Shown here in pieces: positions 34,550-42,626 of a stretch of DNA of 64,000 nt. The stretch's first letter is position 1, and each line of letters begins with the position of its first letter. The stretch is taken from the NCBI GenBank assembly GCA_965368185.1, contig CBDULZ010000002.1, forward strand, positions 62,001 to 126,000. Direction: 5' to 3'. The position numbers were made by a program, and so were the translations under genes. Under the pieces are notes generated by a model, which made no database searches, was not told the origin of the DNA, and saw only the letters and a list, made by a program, of their open reading frames with translations. Origin of the DNA: Kriegella sp965368185. GTDB lineage: Bacteria > Bacteroidota > Bacteroidia > Flavobacteriales > Flavobacteriaceae.

Positions 34550-35793
34550 TTTTAGAAATGAAAGTTCCCTCTCCGGGAGAGTCGATAACAGAGGTAGAGA
34601 TTGCAGAATGGTTGGTGCAAGATGGGGATTATGTTGAAAAAGATCAGGCTATTGCCGAAGTCGATTCCGATAAGGCGACCTTGGAATTACCTGCTGAAGA
34701 AAGTGGTACCATAACCCTAAAGGCGGAAGAAGGTGATGCCGTAGCCGTTGGAGCTGTTGTCTGCTTGATCGACACTAGCGCGAAAAAGCCCGATGCAGCA
34801 GGTGATGAGGGTTCAGGCGATGCTGCCGAAAAAGATTTGGCGAAAGATAAAGCTAAGGAAGAAAAAAAGAGCGAAAGCGAAAAAGCGCCACAGCCTCCAC
34901 AAGCAAAAGAAACGTATGCTTCGGGTACTGCTTCTCCCGCCGCTAAAAAGATATTGACTGAAAAGGGAATCGACGCATCGGCTGTGAAAGGTTCCGGAAA
35001 AGATGGTCGAATCACCAAAGACGATGCGGTAAATGCGGTTCCTTCGATGGGTACACCTACCGGTGGGAATAGGGGAGAAACCCGCTCGAAGCTTTCTATG
35101 CTGCGACGTAAAGTTGCTGAACGTCTAGTTTCCGCCAAGAACGAAACTGCGATGCTTACCACTTTCAATGAGGTCGATATGTCTCCAATATTTGAACTGA
35201 GAAAGCAATACAAAGATGCGTTTAAAGAAAAGCATGGCGTAAGTCTGGGCTTTATGTCATTCTTTACCAAAGCTGTTGTTAGGGCCTTGGATTTATATCC
35301 TTCGGTCAATTCAATGATTGATGGTAAGGAAATGATCTCTTATGATTTCTGTGATATTAGTATAGCGGTTTCCGGCCCTAAGGGGCTAATGGTGCCCGTA
35401 ATCCGAAATGCAGAAAATCTAACCTTTAGGGGGGTAGAAGCGGAGGTAAAACGGTTGGCTATCCGTGCTCGCGAAGGTGAAATTACTGTTGATGAAATGA
35501 CCGGTGGTACATTTACCATCACCAATGGAGGCGTATTCGGTTCAATGTTGTCGACGCCAATAATCAATCCGCCACAAAGTGCCATTTTAGGAATGCACAA
35601 TATTGTTGAGCGGCCTATTGCCAAGAATGGGGCAATCGCTATTGCTCCTATAATGTATGTTGCCCTTTCTTACGATCACCGAATTATTGATGGTAAAGAG
35701 TCAGTCGGCTTTTTGGTCGCGGTCAAAGAGGCTTTGGAAAGCCCTGAAGAGTTGTTGATGGACAACAATGTGAAAAAAGCTTTGGAAATGTAG
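34546..35793 (+). CDS. sucB: Dihydrolipoyllysine succinyltransferase (2-oxoglutarate dehydrogenase E2)
   Basis: This 415-residue protein has a lipoyl domain at about 1-80 with the modified lysine in EVDSDKATLEL. An Ala/Lys/Glu-rich linker follows, then an E3-binding domain at about 125-160 (ASPAAKKILTEKGIDASAV). The catalytic domain has SYDHRIIDGKESVGFL carrying the active-site histidine and aspartate. It transfers succinyl from E1 to coenzyme A. No E3 gene follows; the gene ends at a terminator, so lipoamide dehydrogenase is encoded elsewhere. Confidence 0.97.
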   Translation: MILEMKVPSPGESITEVEIAEWLVQDGDYVEKDQAIAEVDSDKATLELPAEESGTITLKAEEGDAVAVGAVVCLIDTSAKKPDAAGDEGSGDAAEKDLAKDKAKEEKKSESEKAPQPPQAKETYASGTASPAAKKILTEKGIDASAVKGSGKDGRITKDDAVNAVPSMGTPTGGNRGETRSKLSMLRRKVAERLVSAKNETAMLTTFNEVDMSPIFELRKQYKDAFKEKHGVSLGFMSFFTKAVVRALDLYPSVNSMIDGKEMISYDFCDISIAVSGPKGLMVPVIRNAENLTFRGVEAEVKRLAIRAREGEITVDEMTGGTFTITNGGVFGSMLSTPIINPPQSAILGMHNIVERPIAKNGAIAIAPIMYVALSYDHRIIDGKESVGFLVAVKEALESPEELLMDNNVKKALEM

Positions 35794-35802
35794 ATTATCC
35801 TG

Positions 35803-35830
35803 ACCTGTCAGGTTGTTCAATCTGACAGGT
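35803..35830 (+). terminator. Terminator of the sucA-M23-sucB operon
   Basis: ACCTGTCAG and CTGACAGGT form a nine-base-pair stem with a ten-base loop, followed by TTTTTAATA. It begins nine bases after the sucB stop. Confidence 0.8.
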
Positions 35831-35896
35831 TTTTAATATAGGTCGTGGGTACTTTATAATTCGAAAAAAGGATGTATTTCCTATCGACTTTAAAAA

Positions 35897-36340
35897 CTAT
35901 TTCTTCTTTAAGTATACACAACTTTTGTCATAATCGATAATGGCCCTTGTCTTCTTAAGTACATCGGCCCCGATGATACCATCAACAGGCATTGCCTTAT
36001 GAATCGTCAGTGCTTCGTTGACGTGGACCAGGTCGAATAGTACAATTTTTAGTTTCTTCTTTTTCCAATCACCAATTTCGATACTATTTTTGGTAGATAC
36101 CAAAGTTTCCATGTTTGTGGCCCCGGCACCTGCCGCTTTAATTTTTGACTCTTTTGAGGTAAGGTTGAACAATTCAATTTTGTCGAACCCGACACAGGTA
36201 TTCGATGCCCCGGTATCTAAAATAAATCGGCCTTTTACACCATTTATTTTGGCCATGATCTCGAAATGGTTTGTACCTGTCAATACTAGGGGAATTTTAA
36301 TGTAGTTTTTCTTTTTCAGAAATTTTTTAAGGGAAGTCAT
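35897..36340 (-). CDS. Retropepsin-like aspartic protease
   Basis: This 147-residue protein carries the catalytic motif FILDTGASNTCVGFD at about residue 40, the DTGA form of retroviral-type aspartic proteases. The partner hydrophobic-glycine motif is DGIIGADVLKKTRAIID near the C-terminus. Only one catalytic aspartate motif is present, so it would act as a homodimer. There is no signal peptide, although the N-terminus is basic (MTSLKKFLKKKNYIKI). Bacterial members are widespread and their substrates mostly unknown. It stands alone between the sucB terminator and tatD. Confidence 0.85.
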   Translation of the reverse strand: MTSLKKFLKKKNYIKIPLVLTGTNHFEIMAKINGVKGRFILDTGASNTCVGFDKIELFNLTSKESKIKAAGAGATNMETLVSTKNSIEIGDWKKKKLKIVLFDLVHVNEALTIHKAMPVDGIIGADVLKKTRAIIDYDKSCVYLKKK

Positions 36341-36557
36341 ACGGTCTAATCTTGATGTAAAGATACCGCTTTTGTCGATCGTTCGAATTAAAAATGATGT
36401 TGACTAATGCTACTTTTGGAGAAACCTTATAAAGGTACGAATGTGTGTATCCAAATCTCTTTGAACTTGAACCGTTACCAACCTACATTGGTTTGGCGAC
36501 GGCTTTCGGCATTTTTATTAAATGTCGATTTTGATGTCCAAAAACGAGATATAAACT

Positions 36558-36565
36558 TATTTTTG
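36558..36565 (+). promoter_or_regulatory. Candidate -7 element placing tatD in a near-leaderless mRNA
   Basis: TATTTTTG is a full TAnnTTTG match and ends only four bases before the tatD ATG at 36570. A TTTG lies at 36530-36533, 24 bases upstream, slightly longer than usual. Transcription would then start at or within a few bases of the ATG. Confidence 0.5.
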
Positions 36566-36569
36566 CCCC

Positions 36570-37337
36570 ATGACAATAACAGATACCCATACACATTTAT
36601 ATAGTGAGGCCTTTGACGGGGATCGCGATCAAGTAATTAAAAAAGCCATTGCGAATGGTGTTGAGCGTTTTTTTATCCCGGCTATTGATTCTACCTATAC
36701 GCAGTCAATGCTGGATCTTGAGCAAGCATATCCCGCTCATATGTTTTTGATGATGGGGTTGCACCCAACTCATGTAAAAGAGAATTATTTAGATGAGTTG
36801 AAACATATGGAGGAGATGCTCTCAAGCCGGAAGTTTTATGCCGTTGGCGAAATCGGGGTTGACCTTTATTGGGATAAAACCTTTCTGCCGCAACAACAAG
36901 ACGCCTTTACACGACAAATCAAATTGGCCAAAAAACATAAATTGCCTATTGTAATACACTGCCGTGACGCCTTTGACGAAATTTTTGAAATTTTGGAGAA
37001 GGAAGAAGGCGATGATTTATTCGGAATTTTTCACTGTTTTACGGGAACAATCGAGCAAGCTAGAAAAGCAATATCCTATAATATGAAATTGGGTATTGGC
37101 GGAGTGGTCACTTTCAAAAATGGTAAAATCGATACTTTTCTTAATAAAGTGGATTTAAAACATATTGTTTTGGAAACTGATTCACCGTACCTGGCACCTG
37201 CACCGTACAGGGGTAAACGGAATGAAAGTAGCTATATCATCGAAGTGTTGGAAAAACTATCCTCTATATATGGTCTAAGTCCGGAGGATGTCGCTAAAGC
37301 TACCACAGAAAATTCCAAAACTGTTTTTGGTGTTTAA
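36570..37337 (+). CDS. tatD: TatD family metal-dependent hydrolase (DNase)
   Basis: This 255-residue TIM-barrel hydrolase has the metal ligands of the family: THTHLYSEAFDGDRD at the start, AVGEIGVDLYWDK, PIVIHCRDAFDE, FHCFTGTIEQA, and LETDSPYLAPAPYRGKRNES near the end. Members have 3'-5' exonuclease activity and have been tied to DNA repair and proofreading of D-aminoacyl-tRNA. The ansA gene follows after 129 bases and may be independently transcribed. Confidence 0.93.
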   Translation: MTITDTHTHLYSEAFDGDRDQVIKKAIANGVERFFIPAIDSTYTQSMLDLEQAYPAHMFLMMGLHPTHVKENYLDELKHMEEMLSSRKFYAVGEIGVDLYWDKTFLPQQQDAFTRQIKLAKKHKLPIVIHCRDAFDEIFEILEKEEGDDLFGIFHCFTGTIEQARKAISYNMKLGIGGVVTFKNGKIDTFLNKVDLKHIVLETDSPYLAPAPYRGKRNESSYIIEVLEKLSSIYGLSPEDVAKATTENSKTVFGV

Positions 37338-37466
37338 CCGAGATTCCTCCAAGGGCTGAAATTTGAACAGACCTAATTTGAGTAGAAAATAGGTCGAGTT
37401 TCTTCCTGACCACTATGTTTAATTTTTGAAATCTTGGCTTGCAAAGTATATATAAAAAGTAAAACT

Positions 37467-38501
37467 ATGACATCGAAACCAGAAGCGAAAATTTTACTCA
37501 TTTATACAGGAGGTACCATAGGTATGGTCAAGGACTATGATTCAGGTGCTCTAAAGGCTTTCAATTTTAACAAACTGTTAAAAAATATACCGGAATTAAG
37601 TCAACTAAATTGTACGATAGATAGCATTTCATTCGAAATACCTATAGATTCTTCGAATATGAGCCCGGTTCATTGGGCAAATATTGCTGGCATGATCGAA
37701 GATCATTATGAAAGTCATGACGGTTTTGTAATCTTGCACGGGAGTGATACGATGGCTTATTCGGCATCGGCATTAAGCTTTATGCTTGAAAATCTAACAA
37801 AACCTGTAATCTTTACAGGATCTCAATTGCCTATCGGGGATTTACGGACTGATGCCAAAGAAAACTTGATAACCTCGATACAAATTGCGGCTTTAAGGGA
37901 AAAAGGCAGACCTGTTGTTCAAGAGGTGGGCCTCTATTTTGAATATAAACTGTATAGGGCCAACCGAACAACAAAAATAAATGCTGAACATTTTCAGGCA
38001 TTTGCTTCAATGAACTATCCACCGTTGGCCGAGTCGGGAGTGCATTTAAAAGTCTATCAAGAATATTTACTAAGACCTAATCCAGGAAAAAAACTGAAAG
38101 TCCATAAACATATGGATACCCATGTTGCCGTGTTAAAGCTGTTCCCTGGCTTGTCAAGGGCAGTTCTAGCGGGTGTGCTTCAAATTCCCGATTTAAAGGC
38201 ACTGATTTTAGAAACTTACGGGGCGGGAAATGCTCCGAACGAAAAGTGGCTGACCGTCGAGTTGGAAAGTGCAAAAAAAAAGGGAATACATATTGTCAAT
38301 GTAACACAATGTTCGGGAGGTAGTGTAATGATGGGACAGTACGAGACAAGTCAGCAATTGAAAAAGTTGAAAGTTATTGATGGTAAGGATATTACGACAG
38401 AAGCAGCCGTAGCCAAGCTCATGTATCTCTTGGGGAACAATGTGTCATTTAAATTGTTCAAGACCGTATTTGAAACTTCATTGAGGGGAGAAATGAATTA
38501 A
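37467..38501 (+). CDS. ansA: Type I L-asparaginase
   Basis: The ATG at 37467 was chosen over an upstream non-ATG start at 37434 because it begins just before the catalytic segment, giving 344 residues. ILLIYTGGTIGM contains the first catalytic threonine. GFVILHGSDTMAYSASALSF holds the second threonine-aspartate pair, and FTGSQLPIGDLRTDAKENL is typical of AnsA. No signal peptide is present, so this is the cytoplasmic form converting asparagine to aspartate and ammonia. The next downstream element is the tRNA-Ser gene. Confidence 0.93.
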   Translation: MTSKPEAKILLIYTGGTIGMVKDYDSGALKAFNFNKLLKNIPELSQLNCTIDSISFEIPIDSSNMSPVHWANIAGMIEDHYESHDGFVILHGSDTMAYSASALSFMLENLTKPVIFTGSQLPIGDLRTDAKENLITSIQIAALREKGRPVVQEVGLYFEYKLYRANRTTKINAEHFQAFASMNYPPLAESGVHLKVYQEYLLRPNPGKKLKVHKHMDTHVAVLKLFPGLSRAVLAGVLQIPDLKALILETYGAGNAPNEKWLTVELESAKKKGIHIVNVTQCSGGSVMMGQYETSQQLKKLKVIDGKDITTEAAVAKLMYLLGNNVSFKLFKTVFETSLRGEMN

Positions 38502-38571
38502 AAATAGTTTGGTTAAATTTTATTAACCAATAATTTTTTCGTTATTTGGGCACCCCATTAAGGGCTTGATT

Positions 38572-38659
38572 AGAGAGGTGGCCGAGTGGTCGAAGGCGCA
38601 CGCCTGGAAAGTGTGTATACACCAAAAGTGTATCGAGGGTTCGAATCCCTTCCTCTCTG
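38572..38659 (+). tRNA. tRNA-Ser (anticodon GGA)
   Basis: The 88-base gene folds as a class II tRNA. The acceptor stem is AGAGAGG/CCTCTCT with discriminator G at 38659. The D-arm starts GCCGAGTGG, and the anticodon stem CACGC/GTGTG encloses CTGGAAA, so the anticodon GGA (38606-38608) reads UCC and UCU. A long variable arm precedes the T-arm GGTTCGAATCC. CCA is not encoded, as is common in Bacteroidota. Confidence 0.96.
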
Positions 38660-38905
38660 CGAAGACAAAGGAGTTTGAAATTGATTGTCTAGGATCATTT
38701 GTTATAAAATTTTTGGTTTTTGATTTTTAATTATTTACGGAGTTGGCCGTAAGTCGGAACTTTTTTTGAATTCATGTTATCTTAGTGGCGATATAAGGGC
38801 TTATCTTTGGTAACCCTTGATTTCCGCAACGAAGTTTTACTTTTTTTATTGCAATTTTTTTTTATCTTTAACCCTATTAACTAATCTAATTTAAGTTTGA
38901 AAGAA

Positions 38906-39655
38906 ATGAAAAGATTATTCTCTATCCTGGCTGTAGCTGGGTTATTTGTGGCAGGTACAAATACAGTAAGTGCAAATATGACTTCAGCAGTTATGGTTTT
39001 GCAGGATGCGGCTCCAGAAGCTGAGAAAGGCTTTACGCAGGTTTTAAAGGAAATGTTCATTCAAGGTGGTGCAGGTTTCATGGGCATCGTACTTTTATGT
39101 TTGATTCTGGGCTTGGCAGTGGCTATTGAAAGAATTATTTATTTAAACTTGGCCAGTACCAATACGTCTAAGTTAAAGCAGCAAGTTGAAGATGCTTTGG
39201 CCTCAGGCGGTGTAGAAGCGGCTAAAGAAGTGTGCCGAAACACTAAAGGTCCTGTTGCATCCATCTACTACCAAGGTTTGGATAGAGCTGGTGAGAGCAT
39301 CGACTCCGCCGAAAAAGCGGTTGTTGCTTACGGAGGTGTTCAAATGGGTCGATTGGAAAAGAACGTTTCTTGGCTGTCATTGTTTATCGCTATTGCGCCG
39401 ATGCTTGGTTTCATGGGTACGGTAATCGGTATGATTCAGGCCTTCCAGAAAATTAGTGCAGTTGGTAACTTGAGTGCATCGCTTATCGCAGGTGATATTC
39501 AGGTGGCGTTATTGACAACGGTATTCGGTCTTATTGTGGCTATCATACTTCAAATCTTCTATAACTATATCATTGCAAAAATTGATAGTATTGTAAATGA
39601 TATGGAAGATTCATCAATCGTTTTGATTGATATGTTGGTAGACCATAAAAAATAA
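38906..39655 (+). CDS. exbB: MotA/TolQ/ExbB proton channel family protein
   Basis: The ATG at 38906 was preferred over the TTG at 38897, giving 249 residues. A signal-like N-terminal helix (RLFSILAVAGLFVAGTNTVS) precedes the usual ExbB body. There is one transmembrane helix near residue 60, a cytoplasmic loop with KEVCRNTKGPVASIYYQGLD, and two helices containing IAPMLGFMGTVIGMIQAFQ and LLTTVFGLIVAIILQIFYN. It forms the proton channel that energises TonB, and so SusC-type outer-membrane importers like the one at the right end of the window. It heads a four-gene unit with an unknown membrane protein and two ExbD genes. Confidence 0.93.
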   Translation: MKRLFSILAVAGLFVAGTNTVSANMTSAVMVLQDAAPEAEKGFTQVLKEMFIQGGAGFMGIVLLCLILGLAVAIERIIYLNLASTNTSKLKQQVEDALASGGVEAAKEVCRNTKGPVASIYYQGLDRAGESIDSAEKAVVAYGGVQMGRLEKNVSWLSLFIAIAPMLGFMGTVIGMIQAFQKISAVGNLSASLIAGDIQVALLTTVFGLIVAIILQIFYNYIIAKIDSIVNDMEDSSIVLIDMLVDHKK

Positions 39656-39678
39656 GTCGGACTCAATAATACAAAATC

Positions 39679-40122
39679 ATGCATAAAATTGTAAAAATAA
39701 TATTAATTGTAGTGGGCTTGATTGGGGCCGTTCTCTGGTTCATGCTTCCTGAAAGGAACATGCCGGCTGGAGAGGCCGCTCAAAGTGGTGCCATGAACGC
39801 TATGTTCTGGATTACCTATCTTCTTCTTGGGATAGCGGTAGTCTTTAGCCTTGTATTTGCTTTTAAGAACCTGTTTTCAGACCCTGCAAACCTTAAAAAG
39901 ACCTTATTTGTAGTTGTTGGTTTTTTATTGGTTGTAGCTATAGCCTACGTGATGTCATCCGGTACCGATGTTAGTATCGAAGAGATGGCCGATAAGGGTC
40001 TCTCAACTACAGAGGGTACTATCAAAAACATTGGAACAGGCCTGAATATGTTCTTTATCCTTACCATAGTTGCTGTTGGAGCAATGTTGTGGGGAGGAGC
40101 TAAGAAAATGGGCAGTAAATAA
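39679..40122 (+). CDS. Membrane protein of the exbB-exbD operon, unknown function
   Basis: This 147-residue protein has about four hydrophobic helices: IVKIILIVVGLIGAVLWFML, AMFWITYLLLGIAVVFSLVF, TLFVVVGFLLVVAIAYVMSS and NMFFILTIVAVGAMLWGGA. I recognise no named domain. It lies 23 bases after exbB and 14 bases before the first exbD, so it is surely co-expressed. The same arrangement is familiar in flavobacteria, which suggests an accessory part of the proton-channel complex. Confidence 0.85.
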   Translation: MHKIVKIILIVVGLIGAVLWFMLPERNMPAGEAAQSGAMNAMFWITYLLLGIAVVFSLVFAFKNLFSDPANLKKTLFVVVGFLLVVAIAYVMSSGTDVSIEEMADKGLSTTEGTIKNIGTGLNMFFILTIVAVGAMLWGGAKKMGSK

Positions 40123-40136
40123 AAAACTTAGAAATT

Positions 40137-40745
40137 ATGGCTAGAAGAGCAGGAGCACCTGAAGTAAATGCCGGTTCGATGGCAGACATAGCATTCTTGT
40201 TGCTTATCTTTTTCTTGGTGACCACCACCATAGAAACAGATGCAGGGTTAGATCGTATGTTGCCGCCTATCGAGCCGCCCGAGACTGATGTGGTTATTAA
40301 ACAAAAGAACATCTTTGAGGTCAATATCAATAAGAATGGTCAATTGTTGGCCGATGACGAGTTGATTGATTTAAAGACGTTGAGGGATAAGGCAAAAGAA
40401 TTTTTAGATAACGGGGGCGACGGTACTTGTACTTATTGTAAGGGCAAGAAAGATGCTTCATCGTCTGATAATCCTACCAAGGCAATTATTTCCTTGAAAA
40501 ATGATAGGGAGACCAAATACGGTACCTATATTACAGTTCAGAATGAACTTGTAGGGGCTTATAACGACCTTCGGAATAGGGAGGCACAACGTCTTTTTGG
40601 AAGGGCCTTTACTGATATGGAAGCAGAGTATTTAAATCCTGAGACCTCTTCAGATGCCAAAGATGAGCTGAAAGAAAAGGTTAAAAGAATACAGGATTTA
40701 TTTCCTCAAAAACTTTCGGAAGCGGAAACGTCAACTTCCAATTAA
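40137..40745 (+). CDS. exbD: ExbD/TolR biopolymer transport protein with CxxC insert
   Basis: This 202-residue ExbD has the single helix with the key aspartate (AGSMADIAFLLLIFFLVTTT) and a periplasmic domain with INKNGQLLADDELIDLKTLR. Between the two halves of that domain is a small insert, GDGTCTYCKGKKDASSSDNP, containing CxxC. That is unlike proteobacterial ExbD and longer than the usual 130-140 residues. It pairs with ExbB to convert proton flow into TonB movement. The second ExbD gene follows 21 bases on. Confidence 0.92.
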   Translation: MARRAGAPEVNAGSMADIAFLLLIFFLVTTTIETDAGLDRMLPPIEPPETDVVIKQKNIFEVNINKNGQLLADDELIDLKTLRDKAKEFLDNGGDGTCTYCKGKKDASSSDNPTKAIISLKNDRETKYGTYITVQNELVGAYNDLRNREAQRLFGRAFTDMEAEYLNPETSSDAKDELKEKVKRIQDLFPQKLSEAETSTSN

Positions 40746-40766
40746 TAAAAGCTTAAAATAAAGACT

Positions 40767-41249
40767 ATGTCAAAATTCAATAAGAAAAAAGATGGAGATA
40801 CACCGGCAGTATCTACCGCATCGTTACCTGATATTGTATTTATGCTTTTGTTCTTCTTCATGACGGTTACCGTTATGAAAGATAGCACCCTGAAAGTTGA
40901 GAATACACTTCCTAATGCCAGTGAAACAAAAAAGCTGGAAAAAAAGGATAGGGTGATTTACATTTATGTTGGTGCGCCTACCTCTCAATACAAGAGTACT
41001 TTTGGTACTGAACCGAAAATTCAGCTGAACGATAAATTTTCAGATCCTTCTGATGTTGGTGATTACATTTTGCAAGAACGTGCCAAGAAGGCACAGGAAT
41101 TACAAAATGTTCTTACAACAGCGCTCAAAGTAGATAAGAATGCGAATATGGGATTGATATCCGATATCAAGCAAGAGCTTCGAAAGGTTAATGCCTTAAA
41201 GGTCAACTATACCACCTACGAGGGTGATGCTTTTAATAACTTGCAGTAG
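40767..41249 (+). CDS. exbD: Second ExbD/TolR biopolymer transport protein
   Basis: This 160-residue ExbD paralogue has the transmembrane helix with its proton-carrying aspartate in TASLPDIVFMLLFFFMTVTV. A periplasmic domain follows with KDRVIYIYVGAPTSQYKSTF and IQLNDKFSDPSDVGDYI. Two different ExbDs in one operon suggest a heteromeric TonB motor, a layout found in several Bacteroidota. It is the last gene of the unit, and a strong terminator starts 25 bases after the stop. Confidence 0.92.
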   Translation: MSKFNKKKDGDTPAVSTASLPDIVFMLLFFFMTVTVMKDSTLKVENTLPNASETKKLEKKDRVIYIYVGAPTSQYKSTFGTEPKIQLNDKFSDPSDVGDYILQERAKKAQELQNVLTTALKVDKNANMGLISDIKQELRKVNALKVNYTTYEGDAFNNLQ

Positions 41250-41273
41250 CTTCGATTGTAATTTCAAACTTAT

Positions 41274-41307
41274 AAAAGCGCTCCAAATAGACATTTGGAG
41301 CGCTTTT
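41274..41307 (+). terminator. Terminator of the exbB-exbD operon
   Basis: A 15-base-pair perfect stem (AAAAGCGCTCCAAAT with its complement) around an AGAC loop, ending in a T-run. Its descending arm also contains the -33 box of the next gene's promoter. Confidence 0.93.
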
Positions 41308-41324
41308 TTATTTATGTAACTTTG
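41294..41324 (+). promoter_or_regulatory. Promoter of the PorT-like gene, overlapping the exbD terminator
   Basis: TTTG (41294-41297), exactly 19 bases, then TAACTTTG (41317-41324) fits the Bacteroidota promoter fully. The -33 box lies inside the terminator hairpin. Only six bases separate the -7 box from the ATG at 41331, so the transcript should be leaderless or nearly so. Confidence 0.7.
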
Positions 41325-41330
41325 TTTTAT

Positions 41331-42026
41331 ATGAGGCATATATTGATTAGGATTTTGATAATTGGTTTTTCCGTGGTGTCTATGAATGCACAGACCTTTG
41401 TCAATGATACTTTAGTTCGAAATTCGAATTATTTGGAAGATCAGTTCTATTTAGGCGTCACGTATAATTTTTTGTTGAGCAAACCGGAGACCGTGACACA
41501 GCGAAATTTGTCATACGGTCTGCAGGTTGGTTTGATCAAAGATATTCCCTTAAACAAGAAAAGAACTATCGCTTTGGGAGTGGGCCTTGGCCTAGGTATA
41601 AACTCCTATTATTCGAATATGTTGGTTTCTGAAATAGCCAATGGTTTTTCATATACGGTGTTGGAAAGTGGTACTGATTTTAAGCGCAGCAAGATCGAAA
41701 CACATTTGATAGAAATGCCTTTTGAGTTTAGATGGCGAAATTCTACACCCGAAGAGTATAAATTTTGGCGTGCTTATGCCGGTGTCAAACTTGCGTACGT
41801 TGCAGGGGCTAGGTCTAAGTTTATTTCCGACTCCGATAGAATTTCGTTTTACAACACCAATGTTGAAAAATTTCAATATGGTGCTATTTTTAGTTTTGGG
41901 TATAATACATTTAATATTCATATTCATTATGCCCTGAATGCACTTTTTGACAATTCAGCGACGTTGAATGGGGAGGAAATTAATTCGAAACCATTAAGAG
42001 TCGGTTTTATATTCTATATATTATAG
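41331..42026 (+). CDS. porT: PorT-like outer-membrane beta-barrel protein
   Basis: The ATG at 41331 starts a normal signal peptide (MRHILIRILIIGFSVVSMNA); an upstream start at 41295 would lie inside the exbD terminator. The 231-residue protein then reads as barrel strands: DQFYLGVTYNFLLSKPE, LSYGLQVGLIKDIPLNKK, IALGVGLGLGINSYYS, EMPFEFRWRNS, closing with RVGFIFYIL. This resembles PorT, a barrel needed for type IX secretion and gliding in Bacteroidota. That agrees with the T9SS sorting domain near 56 kb. The family call is good, the exact PorT role likely. Its end overlaps the convergent membrane-protein gene by six bases. Confidence 0.78.
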   Translation: MRHILIRILIIGFSVVSMNAQTFVNDTLVRNSNYLEDQFYLGVTYNFLLSKPETVTQRNLSYGLQVGLIKDIPLNKKRTIALGVGLGLGINSYYSNMLVSEIANGFSYTVLESGTDFKRSKIETHLIEMPFEFRWRNSTPEEYKFWRAYAGVKLAYVAGARSKFISDSDRISFYNTNVEKFQYGAIFSFGYNTFNIHIHYALNALFDNSATLNGEEINSKPLRVGFIFYIL

Positions 42027-42626
42027 CCAGTACCTGATGAGTAGTAATTGCGAAAGTATTCCCACGCAAAAACCAATAAAGATTTCAGTTTTGCTATGTG
42101 CTCGCAAATAGAGCCGTGCGGTACTTACAAGACCAATTAAAAAGGTCAGTAGACTGATAGCCAATGTGAGGTTTACTGAAAAATGTACGCTGAGACCTAC
42201 AAGAAATGTGAGCAAGCTTCCGAGGCCCAATAAATGCATACTGCTTTTAATATTAAAAAAAAGAAGCACTAAGGTCGACATAGCGGCAACGATAAGCCCA
42301 AGGAAATAATAGTGAAGCTCTTGTATATAGTAATTCGGAATAACTTTATATACAATCATCAAGAGCAAAAGAATATGAATGTAAAGCGGGTATTTGCGTT
42401 CTTTTGCGCTCGGCATAAAAATAGAGGTCACCATACCCACATTTCTCAAAATAAAATATGCTATGATGGGAATGATAACGGTTAGAATGAAAATGGGAAG
42501 TACATTGCCCGTTTGCACTTCTTCAGGGCTATATTTCGGGGTAACCATGAAATAACCCACTGTTCCCGCGATAGGAACAAAAAGCGGATGGGAAAAGTAA
42601 GAAATTAATATGGCGAGCAGGCGCAT
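42021..42626 (-). CDS. Conserved integral membrane protein of the asnS-rpoN operon
   Basis: This 201-residue protein has about six hydrophobic helices, for example LPIFILTVIIPIIAYFIL, YPLYIHILLLLMIVYKVI, FLGLIVAAMSTLVLLFF and LTLAISLLTFLIGLVSTARL. The start MRLLAILISYFSHPLFVPIA and the closing helices are reminiscent of PAP2-like membrane proteins, but the phosphatase histidine motifs are not visible. Its start overlaps the rpoN stop by one base, so it is translationally coupled to rpoN. Function unknown. Confidence 0.85.
   Translation of the reverse strand: MRLLAILISYFSHPLFVPIAGTVGYFMVTPKYSPEEVQTGNVLPIFILTVIIPIIAYFILRNVGMVTSIFMPSAKERKYPLYIHILLLLMIVYKVIPNYYIQELHYYFLGLIVAAMSTLVLLFFNIKSSMHLLGLGSLLTFLVGLSVHFSVNLTLAISLLTFLIGLVSTARLYLRAHSKTEIFIGFCVGILSQLLLIRYWL

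Noticed and set aside
34644..35309. Long minus-strand open frame of 221 codons inside sucB
   Set aside because: It mirrors the Ala/Lys/Glu-rich linker of sucB (Ser/Ala/Phe-rich product) and is a typical shadow of a biased coding region.
36407..36604. Plus-strand open frame of 65 codons before tatD
   Set aside because: It overlaps the tatD promoter and start in another frame and has no recognisable content.
38660..38905. Integration site or mobile element next to tRNA-Ser
   Set aside because: No integrase gene and no repeat of the tRNA 3' end was found; the flanking genes are core.
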